Source: Paenibacillus pabuli (GTDB lineage: Bacteria; Bacillota; Bacilli; Paenibacillales; Paenibacillaceae). Taken from it: a stretch of DNA of 64,000 nt. The DNA is taken from contig NZ_CP073714.1 of NCBI RefSeq assembly GCF_023101145.1, positions 5,394,001-5,458,000 of the forward strand. Reading direction: 5' to 3'. Below the pieces are notes generated by a model. The model was not told the DNA's origin. It did not search any database and saw only the letters and a program-made list of their open reading frames with translations. A program made the position numbers and the translations under genes. How positions within the stretch are numbered: the first letter of the stretch is position 1; every line of letters starts with the position of its first letter. Positions 16,947 through 27,629 of this stretch are shown in pieces.

Positions 16947-18127
16947 TTTCCCTCGACCTCCTCACGCACACCCGGCTCGTCCTCATCGACGAGTTCCAGG
17001 AAAAGTTGAACCAGACTGTCTTCAGGTAATGCCCCACCTGTCTGACGCTGATAAAATTTGCGGAAAAGCTCATGTACGGGAAGCTCGGATCTTTGCTCCA
17101 AAAGTCCTGCGGCTGCCATCTCGGGATACACCGGACGGATATGGATGATCCCGTCATGCGACTTACGGAGCTGCTGGATCTCTTTCAGAGACATGGCGTC
17201 ATCCAGCCATACTTCCATATCAATAAAAGCCCGAGGATCACGCCCTTCATCCAGCCACCGATAAACCTCGGCCAGACCGCCGCGCGCCTTCCAGCGCACA
17301 AGCGGACGTCCGGAGGTCAACAGCACTTCTTCCACGTTTGCGGCTCCCCCTGGTGCCAGATCAACCATCGTGACGGACTTGCTCTGCCCCGCTTCGGAGA
17401 AACTGTAGGCCAGTGGAGAGCCACTATACCGAATCACACCATCCCCTTTAACTGCCTGCGCACGATGAAGATGCCCCAGTGCTGTATATTGCGCACCTGT
17501 TGACAATGCAGAAGGGTCAACCGTATAGGCACCCCCTACCTGAATGGGACGTTCCGAATCACTTTCCACTCCGCCCAGAACATAAATATGACTCATCGCC
17601 AAATTCACCGTATCCGGACGAAAAGAAGCAGCCAGACGCTGCATTAACATACCAACCCGACGGCTGTATGCCTGGCGAAGCACATTCTCGTCCCCATCCG
17701 TTGTCAGCAGTTCGTTCAGTCGCGCTTCCGAGGGGTATGGCAATGCAGCAATCTGCGCAGTCTCTCCAGTTCGCTTTGCATGGATCGTAATTGCTTCTGA
17801 AGTAGGCATACCCACAAGTGTAATTCCCTGTCTGTTCACAAGCGGGGTCACCGAAGCCACTCGCTCCGGCTGATCATGGTTCCCGGCAATCACCACAAGT
17901 GGTCTTCCTTGTTCTGTCAGACGCGCCGCAGCCTCATAAAAAAGCTGTTCCGCCGATGCAGGCGGATTTACAGAATCATACACGTCTCCAGCCATCAATA
18001 TGGCATCTGCCTGCTGCTCATCCGCGAGCCGAACAAGCTCATCCACAAAATCCTCCTGCTCTCTCAGCCGGCTCCGCCCCTCCAGCGTTTTCCCCAGATG
18101 CCAGTCCCCTGTGTGCAAAATACGCAT
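16943..18127 (-). CDS. sbcD: SbcD, nuclease subunit of SbcCD
   Basis: A 394-residue Mre11-type metallophosphoesterase. Motifs are visible in order: HTGDWHLGK (5-13), MAGDVYD, IAGNHDQP, and SHIYVLGG/GHLHRAQ, which together form the two-metal site. The open frame begins 14 codons earlier, but the protein start MRILHTGDWHLGKTLEGRSR is the conserved one. It partners SbcC, with which its 3' end overlaps by four bases. It lies 71 bases after addA, giving a repair operon as in Bacillus. Confidence 0.96.
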   Translation of the reverse strand: MRILHTGDWHLGKTLEGRSRLREQEDFVDELVRLADEQQADAILMAGDVYDSVNPPASAEQLFYEAAARLTEQGRPLVVIAGNHDQPERVASVTPLVNRQGITLVGMPTSEAITIHAKRTGETAQIAALPYPSEARLNELLTTDGDENVLRQAYSRRVGMLMQRLAASFRPDTVNLAMSHIYVLGGVESDSERPIQVGGAYTVDPSALSTGAQYTALGHLHRAQAVKGDGVIRYSGSPLAYSFSEAGQSKSVTMVDLAPGGAANVEEVLLTSGRPLVRWKARGGLAEVYRWLDEGRDPRAFIDMEVWLDDAMSLKEIQQLRKSHDGIIHIRPVYPEMAAAGLLEQRSELPVHELFRKFYQRQTGGALPEDSLVQLFLELVDEDEPGVREEVEGN

Positions 18128-18198
18128 CGTCCGTTCAACCCCTCTCTCATGCAAAATCCAATGATACAAATTCCATCCGGCCGTTTTAAAATTTCACT

Positions 18199-21100
18199 TT
18201 ATAGTTTGACAGCATGTCCGCCATCAAAAAAGTACAGCCACTTCCGGTCGACTTTCCGACCCAGAATATCTTCAATAGCCCGGCTATACAGTTCCAGCTG
18301 GAAACGATAGTTTTCCGTCAGTTTGTCCAGCCCGCCGCGATGCTCCAACACCCGATCTGTCTTGTAATCAAGCAAAACAAGCTCGCCATCCACCTCATAC
18401 AGGCAGTCAATAATCCCCTGTACCAGCACCGTCTCATTTTCTAGTGATGCCTGCATCTTACCGTCTTCCTCCAACGTTTGCATACCTGCATCTGGTGACA
18501 GACTATGAAGCCATTCGGCAGGAGAATGATGTGCCGGAAGTCCATAAATAAATGGAATCTCCCGTTTCACCCACTCCGCACGCAGCAATTCTGTCCCAGG
18601 CTCTGTACTGAAAAATCCAGCCAGTTGGTCAGAATCAATAACCTCTACCTGATGGCGGAGTAAAATCTGAAGCTCGACTAACCGCAAAAGTGTCTGCTCA
18701 ACAGTTTGCGAATTAACGGGTGAGCCATCTACAGGAAGATGCTGCATCAACGTATGATACACCGTTCCTCGCTCGGCTCCAGTCAATTGTTTCTCCTCCA
18801 TGAATTTGGGACGACGCAGATGCAATTTAAAGGACGATTCTCCATCCATCATTCCACGGTTCTCGGAATCCACGAAAGCCTCAGATTGTTCTTCAACTTC
18901 CTCCATCAACCGTAACGACTGATGCTCTTGCATGGCTAGCAATGTTTTCAGCTCGGTAACCGATGTGCTGGCAGCCAATTGCGTTGCTGCTTGATGAGGA
19001 TATGTCCATGAGAGCCGTTTATCCACTTCACGAAGCAGCTGTACACCCTCTTGCTCCCCTATTGTCATTACATTTTCCTCACCGATGTCTCGTGGTGTTG
19101 CATCTTGTGTATCCTCGATCATCTCTTCTTCAGTTGAGAAAGGAAACAGCTCCACAGGCTGAACTGCTTTTAGGGCAGCAATTCGATGTTTCCGCACTTC
19201 TGTCATGCCGTCTTCTTCACCAAGCGTCTGATGCACAGATACCTCCCGGGATACTTGATCAGCAGAAATGACGGAAATGCCCCAGCGTGATTCATCATCC
19301 ACAAGACAGGCAGCATATGAATCAGCGCCTCCCGCAAGTTCACGCAGCAAAGCTGCGTCTGGATGTCTCATCAGGGATGGACCGATCCAGTCCAGATAAC
19401 TCCGTCCGGCTGCAAGCAGATAGTCAGGCAATACCCGTTCCGGACTGTCCTTAATCTGAGACCAGGCCACTGCCTTTTTAACAACATCTTTCACCGTTCC
19501 AACCAGAATCATTTTCTCTTTTGGACGGGTCAGAGCCACATAGAGCACCCGCATCTCTTCGGCAAGCAGCTCAAACTGGGCACGACGACGAATCGCCAGA
19601 TTCGCCAAGGTTGGATAGGCAACCCGATTCTCACGATCTACAAACCTCGGGCCAAACCCCAGCTCCTTATGCATCAGAAACGGCGAATTCAGATCCTGCT
19701 GATTGAACATTTTGGATATGCCCCCGACAAAAACAATCGGGAATTCCAAGCCCTTACTCCGGTGAATCGTCATGATGCGTACAGCATTGTCCTGCTCACC
19801 AGAACCACCTGCTACAGTCCCTAGATCTCCCCCGTTCTCACGCAGTCTGGACACGTAGGTCAGGAAGCGGAACAATCCACGATTGGCCGTTGCCTGCTCA
19901 TATTGCCGCGCGCGATCATATAAGGCCTTCAGGTTACTTTGACGCTGCATGCCTCCAGGTAGGCCGCCAACCCAGTCCAGATAACCCGTTTCCCGATACA
20001 TGCGCCAAATGAGTTCGCTCAAGCTGCCTTGTCTGGCTTCAAGCCGCCACTGTTCTAACTGACGCATAAAACGAATTAACTTTTGTTGCAGCTCTGTGCC
20101 GGTAGCGTCTCTCCTATCCGCATCCTCTCTAATACGTCCATCCATACTTGCATCTGTACGAGCACCCATAACCTCATCTGTCTCTGCATGTACAGGTTCG
20201 ATAACCTCTGCTTCGGCGGATACCGCCGATTCCAGTTGCCCCTGTTCAATCTCTGACCAGACTTCCGGCCATTGCAGCTGGATTGCAGATGAATCATGAT
20301 TCGAAGCTGGCTCACCATGCCCGAGAACCTTCAACGAACCAGTGAATGCTCCTGCAGCTGATACAACAGCATCGTAGAAAGACTGTCTTTTGTCGCCAAG
20401 GCGAATCTGGGCCAGTTCCTCTTCATCCAGTCCGACAATCGGAGAACGAAGCACGGAAGCAAGCGGTATATCCTGCCTTGGATTATCCACAATCTGCAGC
20501 AAGGACAACATTACTTCCACTTCCGTTGCCTGAAAATACCCTTTGCTCTGCTCCCCTCCGGCTGGAATACCCTGCTGTCTGAATTCCTCAATCATGAGTG
20601 GTGCCCACATCAGGGCAGAACGCAGCAAAATAACAATGTCTCCGTAACGCGCAGGGCGCATGGTTTGAAGAGCTTTATCATAAACATTGAGGGCTGGTTT
20701 ATCCGTATCCCCGACCATTTCACGAATACGGCGAGCCATGGCCCGGGCCTCCAGCTGAGCGGTTTCGAGCTCGGCACTCTCCAGCTCGGCAGAAGGCAGC
20801 GCATCTCCATTCTCGTCCGTATTTTCCGTGAGATCAGGTCCTCCGCCTTGACGATCGATCAGCATAAGTTCAGGTGTGTAAGCCTCATCTCCAAGCGTCT
20901 CTGCCGGGAAAGTAGCCCCATAAGCGAGCTGAGCCCGCTCATCATAGGCAATCTCGGCTACCCCTTCATTCATAAGCTGCTTGAATAACATATTGACCGA
21001 ATGGACGACTTCTGCACGACTGCGGAAGTTACGCGCAAGATCAATACGTCGTCCTGCATGCAACGACCCGCTTTCTCCATCCCCATCCATGTCCGAATTC

Positions 21101-22500
21101 GCTGCGTATTGACGGTACTTGTTCAGGAACAGACCGGGTTCAGCCAGTCGAAAACGGTAAATACTCTGTTTTACATCACCAACCATGAATCGGTTTCCGG
21201 GATTTTCTCTGGAGATCAGTCGGACGATATCTTCCTGTACCGTATTGGTATCCTGATATTCATCCAGCAGCACTTCATCGAAACGTGCCCGATATTCCAT
21301 TGCTGCATCCGATGGCATGGACAGTTCAGGCGTAGAATCCTCATGGCGCAAAATATGAAGACAATAATGCTCCAGGTCACTGAAATCGACCTGACCGCGT
21401 TCCTGCTTGGCCTGTCGATATCGCTCTCCAAATGCGCTGACCAGCTTGGACAGTTCCTGCATTAGTGGTGCCGCCTGCTCGAGCTCCTGCCAGAAAGAAA
21501 AAGCACTTCTGCCAAACAACGACCCTTTCAGGTCTGTAACGGCTTTTTTCGCAGCCTCACGCAGTTCCTTAACCTGTTCTTGCAACCCCGGGTCCGTCTG
21601 GTCCTTTTTACAAGGTTTCAGCTTGCCAAAAGCTGCTGGCTGAAACACTTCGGGCAATCTTTCCCAAGGCATCACCTCAACAGCTGACAGAAGCTCCTCT
21701 ACCATCACCAAATCTTCTTTTAACGTATCTGCATAAGGTTTCGGACCTTCCGGCTGCATCGATATGCTGATCCCTTGACGCAGCAAACCAGCAGCACCAC
21801 TCAGGGCAAGAGCCGCATCACGCAAAATACTCTGAACCCAAGCAGAATGTCCAAGTGCCTCGACACTTTCTACCTGAAAAGCAGATGCCATTTCCGAAAG
21901 CCAATGATCCGGCCAGGAATGACTGCGTGAGAAATCATACAAACGCTGCACAAGTCGATGCATCGCATCATCGTTTCGTTCCCCACTGAACCAATCCACC
22001 AATTCACGGAATGTACTGCCTTCGTCTTCTTCTCCATACTTTTCTTCAAACAACTGCTCCAACAATTCCTGGCGCATGATCTCAGCTTCATTCTCGTTCA
22101 AAATACGGAAGGCCGGGTTTAGCGGTATTTGCTGATAATATCGACGAATGACCTCCATACAGAATGAATGCAGTGTCGTAATAGATGCACGCCCAAGCAA
22201 TGACAGTTGTTTGCGTAAATGTTCTTCCGCAGGCTGTTCTTCAAGTGCACGTTCCAGTGCTTCTCGAATCCGCTGCTTCATCTCGGCCGCAGCAGCTTTC
22301 GTAAATGTAGCGACTAGCAAACGATCTACGCTGAATCCGCGGGAAGGGTCTGCGATCTTGCGAATAATCCGTTCAACCAATACAGCCGTCTTACCGGAAC
22401 CTGCTGCAGCAGCAACCAGGATGTCTTCCCCGCTCTGTGAGATGGCACTCCATTGGTCATCACTCCAGAAGCTTCCCTCCGGTTTTGGCATATTCGTCAT
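18199..22500 (-). CDS. addA: AddA, helicase-nuclease subunit of AddAB
   Basis: A 1433-residue UvrD-type helicase with a C-terminal RecB-like nuclease domain. Walker A AAAGSGKT is at 31-38, the helicase motif DEYQDTN is present, IMTIHRSKGLEFP lies in the second RecA domain, and the nuclease core DYKTD is near 1378. With AddB it processes double-strand ends up to Chi and loads RecA. It is about 200 residues longer than B. subtilis AddA (1232), with acidic inserts near residues 555-590, 720-800 and 1115-1240. The ATG overlaps the addB stop. Confidence 0.96.
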   Translation of the reverse strand: MTNMPKPEGSFWSDDQWSAISQSGEDILVAAAAGSGKTAVLVERIIRKIADPSRGFSVDRLLVATFTKAAAAEMKQRIREALERALEEQPAEEHLRKQLSLLGRASITTLHSFCMEVIRRYYQQIPLNPAFRILNENEAEIMRQELLEQLFEEKYGEEDEGSTFRELVDWFSGERNDDAMHRLVQRLYDFSRSHSWPDHWLSEMASAFQVESVEALGHSAWVQSILRDAALALSGAAGLLRQGISISMQPEGPKPYADTLKEDLVMVEELLSAVEVMPWERLPEVFQPAAFGKLKPCKKDQTDPGLQEQVKELREAAKKAVTDLKGSLFGRSAFSFWQELEQAAPLMQELSKLVSAFGERYRQAKQERGQVDFSDLEHYCLHILRHEDSTPELSMPSDAAMEYRARFDEVLLDEYQDTNTVQEDIVRLISRENPGNRFMVGDVKQSIYRFRLAEPGLFLNKYRQYAANSDMDGDGESGSLHAGRRIDLARNFRSRAEVVHSVNMLFKQLMNEGVAEIAYDERAQLAYGATFPAETLGDEAYTPELMLIDRQGGGPDLTENTDENGDALPSAELESAELETAQLEARAMARRIREMVGDTDKPALNVYDKALQTMRPARYGDIVILLRSALMWAPLMIEEFRQQGIPAGGEQSKGYFQATEVEVMLSLLQIVDNPRQDIPLASVLRSPIVGLDEEELAQIRLGDKRQSFYDAVVSAAGAFTGSLKVLGHGEPASNHDSSAIQLQWPEVWSEIEQGQLESAVSAEAEVIEPVHAETDEVMGARTDASMDGRIREDADRRDATGTELQQKLIRFMRQLEQWRLEARQGSLSELIWRMYRETGYLDWVGGLPGGMQRQSNLKALYDRARQYEQATANRGLFRFLTYVSRLRENGGDLGTVAGGSGEQDNAVRIMTIHRSKGLEFPIVFVGGISKMFNQQDLNSPFLMHKELGFGPRFVDRENRVAYPTLANLAIRRRAQFELLAEEMRVLYVALTRPKEKMILVGTVKDVVKKAVAWSQIKDSPERVLPDYLLAAGRSYLDWIGPSLMRHPDAALLRELAGGADSYAACLVDDESRWGISVISADQVSREVSVHQTLGEEDGMTEVRKHRIAALKAVQPVELFPFSTEEEMIEDTQDATPRDIGEENVMTIGEQEGVQLLREVDKRLSWTYPHQAATQLAASTSVTELKTLLAMQEHQSLRLMEEVEEQSEAFVDSENRGMMDGESSFKLHLRRPKFMEEKQLTGAERGTVYHTLMQHLPVDGSPVNSQTVEQTLLRLVELQILLRHQVEVIDSDQLAGFFSTEPGTELLRAEWVKREIPFIYGLPAHHSPAEWLHSLSPDAGMQTLEEDGKMQASLENETVLVQGIIDCLYEVDGELVLLDYKTDRVLEHRGGLDKLTENYRFQLELYSRAIEDILGRKVDRKWLYFFDGGHAVKL

Positions 22501-25500
22501 GATGTTTCCCCTCCCTTACCGTGAGACAGCATGTCCCAGATTTGCTGTTTGCCCGGTTTGGACAACAGATTATATTCATTACCTTCGATATTTTCATCAA
22601 ATTGACAGACTGGCTTGTAAGGACAGAAGGTGCATGCAACCTCCTGCTGGATACGGTAAGGTTCAATCGCCACATCCCCATCCGTAATCCGTGTGCCAAT
22701 CTCACGTATATTGCTGCGAACGGAAGCCAGCAAGGTATCCCATTGCTCAGGGGTAGCTACAGCAGCACTGCTATAAAAGCTGCCATCTGCCTTAAGTGCA
22801 ACCGGAATAATAGCTGAATAGCCTTTGTCCAGGGTATTGTCCATTTGAGCGATCGCATCCCGGTCCGCCAGCAGCAAGCCCTTCATTTTGAATCGTTTCA
22901 GCAGTTCTTGTCCTGCCTGCTCAGAAGTCATGCCATTTGCGGATTGAAGCAACGGATTATGCACATGGAAATAGAGTGTTCCTCCAGGCATCGCCGATTC
23001 TCCAAGCCACTCCTCGGCAGCACTAAGCAGCACCTCCAGGTACGTGAGCATCTGTAATGACAGGCCATAATACACTTCATGCAGTTTGAGATCGGTTTGA
23101 CTCGATTTATAATCAATGACTCGCAGCAATAGGCCGTTCTCTCCTTCTGCCACATCCACACGGTCGATCCGACCCACGATCTCCATCACACAGCCATTTT
23201 CCAATTCAAAACGCAGCGGCGGCAGGGGTTTGCCTGGTCCAAAATCAAGCTCTAATCCAATTGGCTCAAAGCTTCCCCGTCTGGACTGTTCACCCAGAAT
23301 AACCGACGCCCGGCTAACGATATCCTTCAGCTTCCGGAAGATGTAACCATACCGTTTCGTGCTAAGCAAAATCTCTCCCTGCAACTGTGGTGCAATCTGC
23401 TCCACAGTGTGCTCCGCTTCCTTGCGACATTCATCTGGAGACAGACTGCCCCAGCTGCGATTCTGCTCACGCAAACGTATGGCAAGCTGACTCAAGGCAG
23501 CATGGAACAATTGTCCAATATCAGGAGCTTGCAAGCGGTACAACTGGCGCTCTTTCAGTCGCAGCCCATGGGAAGCAAAATGGGAGAACGCACACGCTAC
23601 AAAACGCTCCATTCGGGAGACACTCGTCCTTACCTCTGTGCCATATAATCTACGACTCGTAGCGGTACGAAGAGGTAACGCCCGATTGCGATAAAAGACA
23701 GATCCAAGCAATTGCTCCAGCCGAGGTCTGCTCATCTCCTGAGAGACATGCCAGTTATAGATCGCCCACCACATTTCAGGAATATCTTCTCCACGACGCC
23801 ATCTGCGCAATTGTCCGATGAGATAAGAGAGGCTCTGACCAGGATGGTTAACATAAGACCAGTGTACCTCTTTATCATCCGTAACCGGTGGCTGGGCAAG
23901 TAATGGCTGCTCATGCAGACCGAACATCTTCCGTACATGTCGTACAATTTCCGAGGGCAGTAGTGTTTTCCCTTCATCATCTGCGACAGGATAACTCAGC
24001 CACAACTGCTGGCTCGCCGCGGTCAGGGCGGTGTATATCAAGAAGCGTTCGTCCAGCATTTGTCTTGTGGCTCCCGGCCCAAGCCCCAGTCCTCTCTCTG
24101 TCAATAACAGCCGTTCCTGCTCCGTTAATACGCCATCATCCTGAGGCACAGCAGGCAGTTCACCATCTACTGCACCCAGAATAAATACGTACTTGATACC
24201 CTGAAGACGTGTACGATCCATCGATCCAACCAACACTTGATCAAGCGCTGGAGGAACAAGTCCCAGCTTAAGTTCGGTTAATCCGGTCTCCATTAGCCCG
24301 GCAAACAGATCGATATCCAGCCGTTCGGCCCCCATCATATCAACCATCTGATCTAATAGATCTAGGACAGCACCCCACATTTGACGATGCTCTCTCGACC
24401 GTTCCGGGTCACCATGGGCCTTGGCTTCTGCAGACATCTGATCCAGCTTCCAGGGAATCTCGGCATCTTCCAGCAACCTGTAAAGCGCCGCACATTGGTC
24501 TTTAGCTGTCTTTGCCTTGCTCATTCGTTTCTCAAAAGCACCCAGTGGATCAACAATCACCGTTCGGCATTTTTCCATTAAGTACAGCATTTGTTCCCGG
24601 CCCCGGCTGCGGACATCCTGATCGTTGTCTTCCAGGGACAGGCTGGGTACATACTTCCATGGCTTTCCATCTGTCCAGCGGTATCCGTGAATTCCGCAAG
24701 CCAAAATATAATTTTCGAGTTGGTCCATATCTTCACGCGTGATGGAACCGTCCCGTGGAAGCAGCAGATCCGTTTTCAGGCAGCGAAATACATCCTCATA
24801 ACGCCAGCGGCGGCGAACGATATCGAGTGCTGAACGAATAAATTCCGATAATGGATGATGTAGTTCATTTCTTCTCCGATCCAGAAAGACAGGCACGCCA
24901 TAGTCCCTGAACAGGGGCTCAGCAATGTCGGCATATGTATCCAACTGACGAACAAGCACTGCCATATCTCGATAACGCGCACCTTCAGCTTGCGCCAGAC
25001 GACGCATCTCACGAAGTGCTCCTTCCATCTCAGCCCGCCGGTTCTCAGCTGCATAAAGCCTGACACCTGCATCACGTCCCTCACTCTTCCAGCGAACTCT
25101 GCGATCAAAGCCAGCCTCCAAATGCGCCAGCCCAGGACTGCCTTCATATCTTGGCAAAACTTCCGGTTGAAGCACGGTTGTTTCATTAAGAACTCCCAGA
25201 TCTTCAGCCATGCCTTTGAGACGTGCGTATGCAGTCGCTGTGGGATGGAACAGCTCCAATTCTCCAGGAAGTGCGCCGTGATCGTAAGCACGATCCAATG
25301 TCAATGCAATTGTAACGGAAGAAGCTTGCAGCATCAGTCTTCCAATGACACTCATTTCCTGTGGGGTAAATCCCTGAAACCCATCAATCCAGATCTGTGC
25401 ATCTTGCAGCATTGTGCTCTCTGGTAATCGCTCTGTCAGTTCAGTCAACGTGTCTTCATCATCGATATATAGTTCAGTTAATTCCTTTTCATAGTCACGG

Positions 25501-26000
25501 TATATAAGTAGCAAGTCATGCAGCTTGTCTCCCAGAATCGGTGCAGAAGAAGATGTATTCCATGCGGAAAGTCCTTCTTCCAGTGAAGTAGGGTCAAGCT
25601 CATAACGTTTAAACTCACTGTATAAATCATTTAAGTCCCCTATAAATCCCAGCTGACTGCCCGATGCTCCAAACAGCTTCAATTCTTCCTTACGACGCTG
25701 GAGCACTTTGTAGAGCAGCATTTTTTTGCCTTCAGCTCCAATGGGAATACGAGCAGAACCACCTGCCTCCTGCATTACCCGATAGGCTAATCGGCGAAAA
25801 CCAAGCACTTCAGCACGCATGGTACCTTTAATAGCACCTGAAGAAACCAGTGACTGTTCAGTTCGAAACGAACTTTGTTCCGGGACCAGCAGAATCAGTG
25901 GTTTACCTTGGGGTTCCTTTTGAAGCAGGGATGTGATTTTCCGGGTAATCAGCGCACTCTTACCGCTGCCTGCCCGGCCAATAACAAAGCGTACGGACAT
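22497..26000 (-). CDS. addB: AddB, helicase-nuclease subunit of AddAB
   Basis: A 1167-residue subunit with an N-terminal Walker A GRAGSGKS at 8-15. A RecB-like nuclease domain carries DYKSS near 962, and four iron-sulfur-cluster Cys are present: one near 803 (VACAFSHFA) and three in CTFCPYKPVC near 1121-1130. It is the AddAB subunit that recognises Chi. Length equals that of the B. subtilis protein. TTGGAGGATT precedes the ATG. It is the first gene of addB-addA-sbcD-sbcC. Confidence 0.96.
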   Translation of the reverse strand: MSVRFVIGRAGSGKSALITRKITSLLQKEPQGKPLILLVPEQSSFRTEQSLVSSGAIKGTMRAEVLGFRRLAYRVMQEAGGSARIPIGAEGKKMLLYKVLQRRKEELKLFGASGSQLGFIGDLNDLYSEFKRYELDPTSLEEGLSAWNTSSSAPILGDKLHDLLLIYRDYEKELTELYIDDEDTLTELTERLPESTMLQDAQIWIDGFQGFTPQEMSVIGRLMLQASSVTIALTLDRAYDHGALPGELELFHPTATAYARLKGMAEDLGVLNETTVLQPEVLPRYEGSPGLAHLEAGFDRRVRWKSEGRDAGVRLYAAENRRAEMEGALREMRRLAQAEGARYRDMAVLVRQLDTYADIAEPLFRDYGVPVFLDRRRNELHHPLSEFIRSALDIVRRRWRYEDVFRCLKTDLLLPRDGSITREDMDQLENYILACGIHGYRWTDGKPWKYVPSLSLEDNDQDVRSRGREQMLYLMEKCRTVIVDPLGAFEKRMSKAKTAKDQCAALYRLLEDAEIPWKLDQMSAEAKAHGDPERSREHRQMWGAVLDLLDQMVDMMGAERLDIDLFAGLMETGLTELKLGLVPPALDQVLVGSMDRTRLQGIKYVFILGAVDGELPAVPQDDGVLTEQERLLLTERGLGLGPGATRQMLDERFLIYTALTAASQQLWLSYPVADDEGKTLLPSEIVRHVRKMFGLHEQPLLAQPPVTDDKEVHWSYVNHPGQSLSYLIGQLRRWRRGEDIPEMWWAIYNWHVSQEMSRPRLEQLLGSVFYRNRALPLRTATSRRLYGTEVRTSVSRMERFVACAFSHFASHGLRLKERQLYRLQAPDIGQLFHAALSQLAIRLREQNRSWGSLSPDECRKEAEHTVEQIAPQLQGEILLSTKRYGYIFRKLKDIVSRASVILGEQSRRGSFEPIGLELDFGPGKPLPPLRFELENGCVMEIVGRIDRVDVAEGENGLLLRVIDYKSSQTDLKLHEVYYGLSLQMLTYLEVLLSAAEEWLGESAMPGGTLYFHVHNPLLQSANGMTSEQAGQELLKRFKMKGLLLADRDAIAQMDNTLDKGYSAIIPVALKADGSFYSSAAVATPEQWDTLLASVRSNIREIGTRITDGDVAIEPYRIQQEVACTFCPYKPVCQFDENIEGNEYNLLSKPGKQQIWDMLSHGKGGETS

Positions 26001-26122
26001 GTTTAATCCTCCAAATCATCACGAACAAGATTTTAATTCCCAGTATAACATATCTGACTTGGTTCGGAACATACGTTTGCCACTATCAGGCAATTCCGGA
26101 GACAGACATCTGTGCAGCATAG

Positions 26123-26157
26123 AAAAAAGCCCGCAGCTTATGAAGACTGTGGGCTCT
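26123..26157 (-). terminator. terminator of the RlmI-like gene
   Basis: Minus-strand AGCCCACAG pairs with CTGCGGGCTTTTTTC around a short loop, 40 bases after the stop, so the methyltransferase gene is separated from addB. Confidence 0.85.
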
Positions 26158-26197
26158 TTGCGTAAATGCTGTTCGATTTAAATGGAAATGTGGTCGA

Positions 26198-27574
26198 TTA
26201 ATTCTTTTTGCTGCGCACTTCGAAGATGGCAAATTTCAGGTAATGACCTTCGTCAACGCCCAAAATTTGTGGGTGGTCCTTACCAGCTGCTTTCCAGTCG
26301 ATTAAACGCAGCACTTTGCCTGCATCCTCGGCTGCATCCGCAATGGTTTCCAAAAAAAGATCCGGACGCATGTGGTATGAACAGCTTGCCGTTACCAGAT
26401 ACCCGCCTTCATTTACCAGCTTCATTCCTTGCAGATTGATGTCCTTGTATCCACGGCATGCACCTTTGACTGCTGATTTCGTTTTGGCAAAGGCTGGCGG
26501 ATCAAGGATAACCACATCAAATGTTTTACCACCGGCTGCAAGCGCTTTGGACGTATCCACTTTCTGTTCTCCGGCACGCGCACGTACGTTACGCTCATCG
26601 AGGCCTTTTACCTGCTCACGCAAGTATTGGAATGCATCCGCAACGACAAATTCGACCCGGTCAGTGAAACCGTTCAGCTCAACGTTGGTCCGTGCACTTT
26701 CAATCGCATGCTCTGAGATATCAAGGCATGTTACTTTTTTGGCTCCATATTTGCAGGCGTTCAATGTGAAGCTGCCTGTGTGGGAGAAACATTCCAGCAC
26801 AGTGGCTCCGTCCCAATAAGGGAACGTCACAACCTTGCCGCTTTTATTGACAGGAAGTAACTGCTGCGTACCATCCTGCTCGGTCTGTTGGAGCGTAATG
26901 CCACTCTTGTAACCCCAACCCTTCATAAGGGGTTCGATGGCTGCACGATTCTCACGTTGGTCGAAGAAATACCCTGTCTTCTGGCCTTCCACGATATCCA
27001 CCTTAATGAGCAATCCGTTCTCTGTTACCGTGACATGCCGCGGACAATCCCCGTACAACGGTCCTTCCGTCTGCTCCAAGCCTTCCAGTTCACGAATGGA
27101 CACATCACTGCGTTCATAGATGCCTTCTGGCTGCATCACTTCAACAAGAGCTTGTACGATCGCTTCGCGGCAGCGGTCCATGCCGAGTGTGAGCAACTGA
27201 ACAACGAGGATGCTGCCAAAACGGTCAACGATCAGACCTGGCAGAAAATCAGCTTCCCCATAAACGAGACGGTATGCCTCCCCATCCTGGATAAACCGCT
27301 CCCGGTGGCGCAAGCAATCGCGGAAACGCGCTGCAAAAAACGCAGTGTCCATCTGTTCAAACTCCAAAGGCTGATAGGCCACGACTCTAACTGTGATTTG
27401 AGATGCAGGATTATAGTATCCTGTCGCGAGATAGCGACCTTGGTGATTCAATACGTTCACCAGATCTCCCGGCTCGGGGTTTCCTTCAACAGAGGCAATT
27501 TCATTGTTATATATCCATGGATGTGCATGTTCAAGCCGCTTTTTGCGACTGCGTTCCAGTGTAACTGATGGCAA
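26198..27574 (-). CDS. class I rRNA methyltransferase, RlmI/RlmK-like
   Basis: A 458-residue protein with an N-terminal PUA domain (RKKRLEHAHPWIYNNEI) and a Rossmann-fold methyltransferase domain containing VLECFSHTGSF (SAM site), the acidic CLDIS and the catalytic-type DPPAFAK loop. This architecture belongs to the family that makes 5-methylcytosine in 23S rRNA (E. coli RlmI, position 1962). Two inserts (about 223-245 and 330-350) make it longer than the usual 395-400. The start is probably TTG at 27574 with only a weak ribosome site. The exact target base is inferred from the family. Confidence 0.88.
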   Translation of the reverse strand: MPSVTLERSRKKRLEHAHPWIYNNEIASVEGNPEPGDLVNVLNHQGRYLATGYYNPASQITVRVVAYQPLEFEQMDTAFFAARFRDCLRHRERFIQDGEAYRLVYGEADFLPGLIVDRFGSILVVQLLTLGMDRCREAIVQALVEVMQPEGIYERSDVSIRELEGLEQTEGPLYGDCPRHVTVTENGLLIKVDIVEGQKTGYFFDQRENRAAIEPLMKGWGYKSGITLQQTEQDGTQQLLPVNKSGKVVTFPYWDGATVLECFSHTGSFTLNACKYGAKKVTCLDISEHAIESARTNVELNGFTDRVEFVVADAFQYLREQVKGLDERNVRARAGEQKVDTSKALAAGGKTFDVVILDPPAFAKTKSAVKGACRGYKDINLQGMKLVNEGGYLVTASCSYHMRPDLFLETIADAAEDAGKVLRLIDWKAAGKDHPQILGVDEGHYLKFAIFEVRSKKN

Positions 27575-27629
27575 GATAGATCCACTTCTTTCATAGTTAG
27601 TTGTTTAAAAGATAGGTTTGGTGCAAAGG

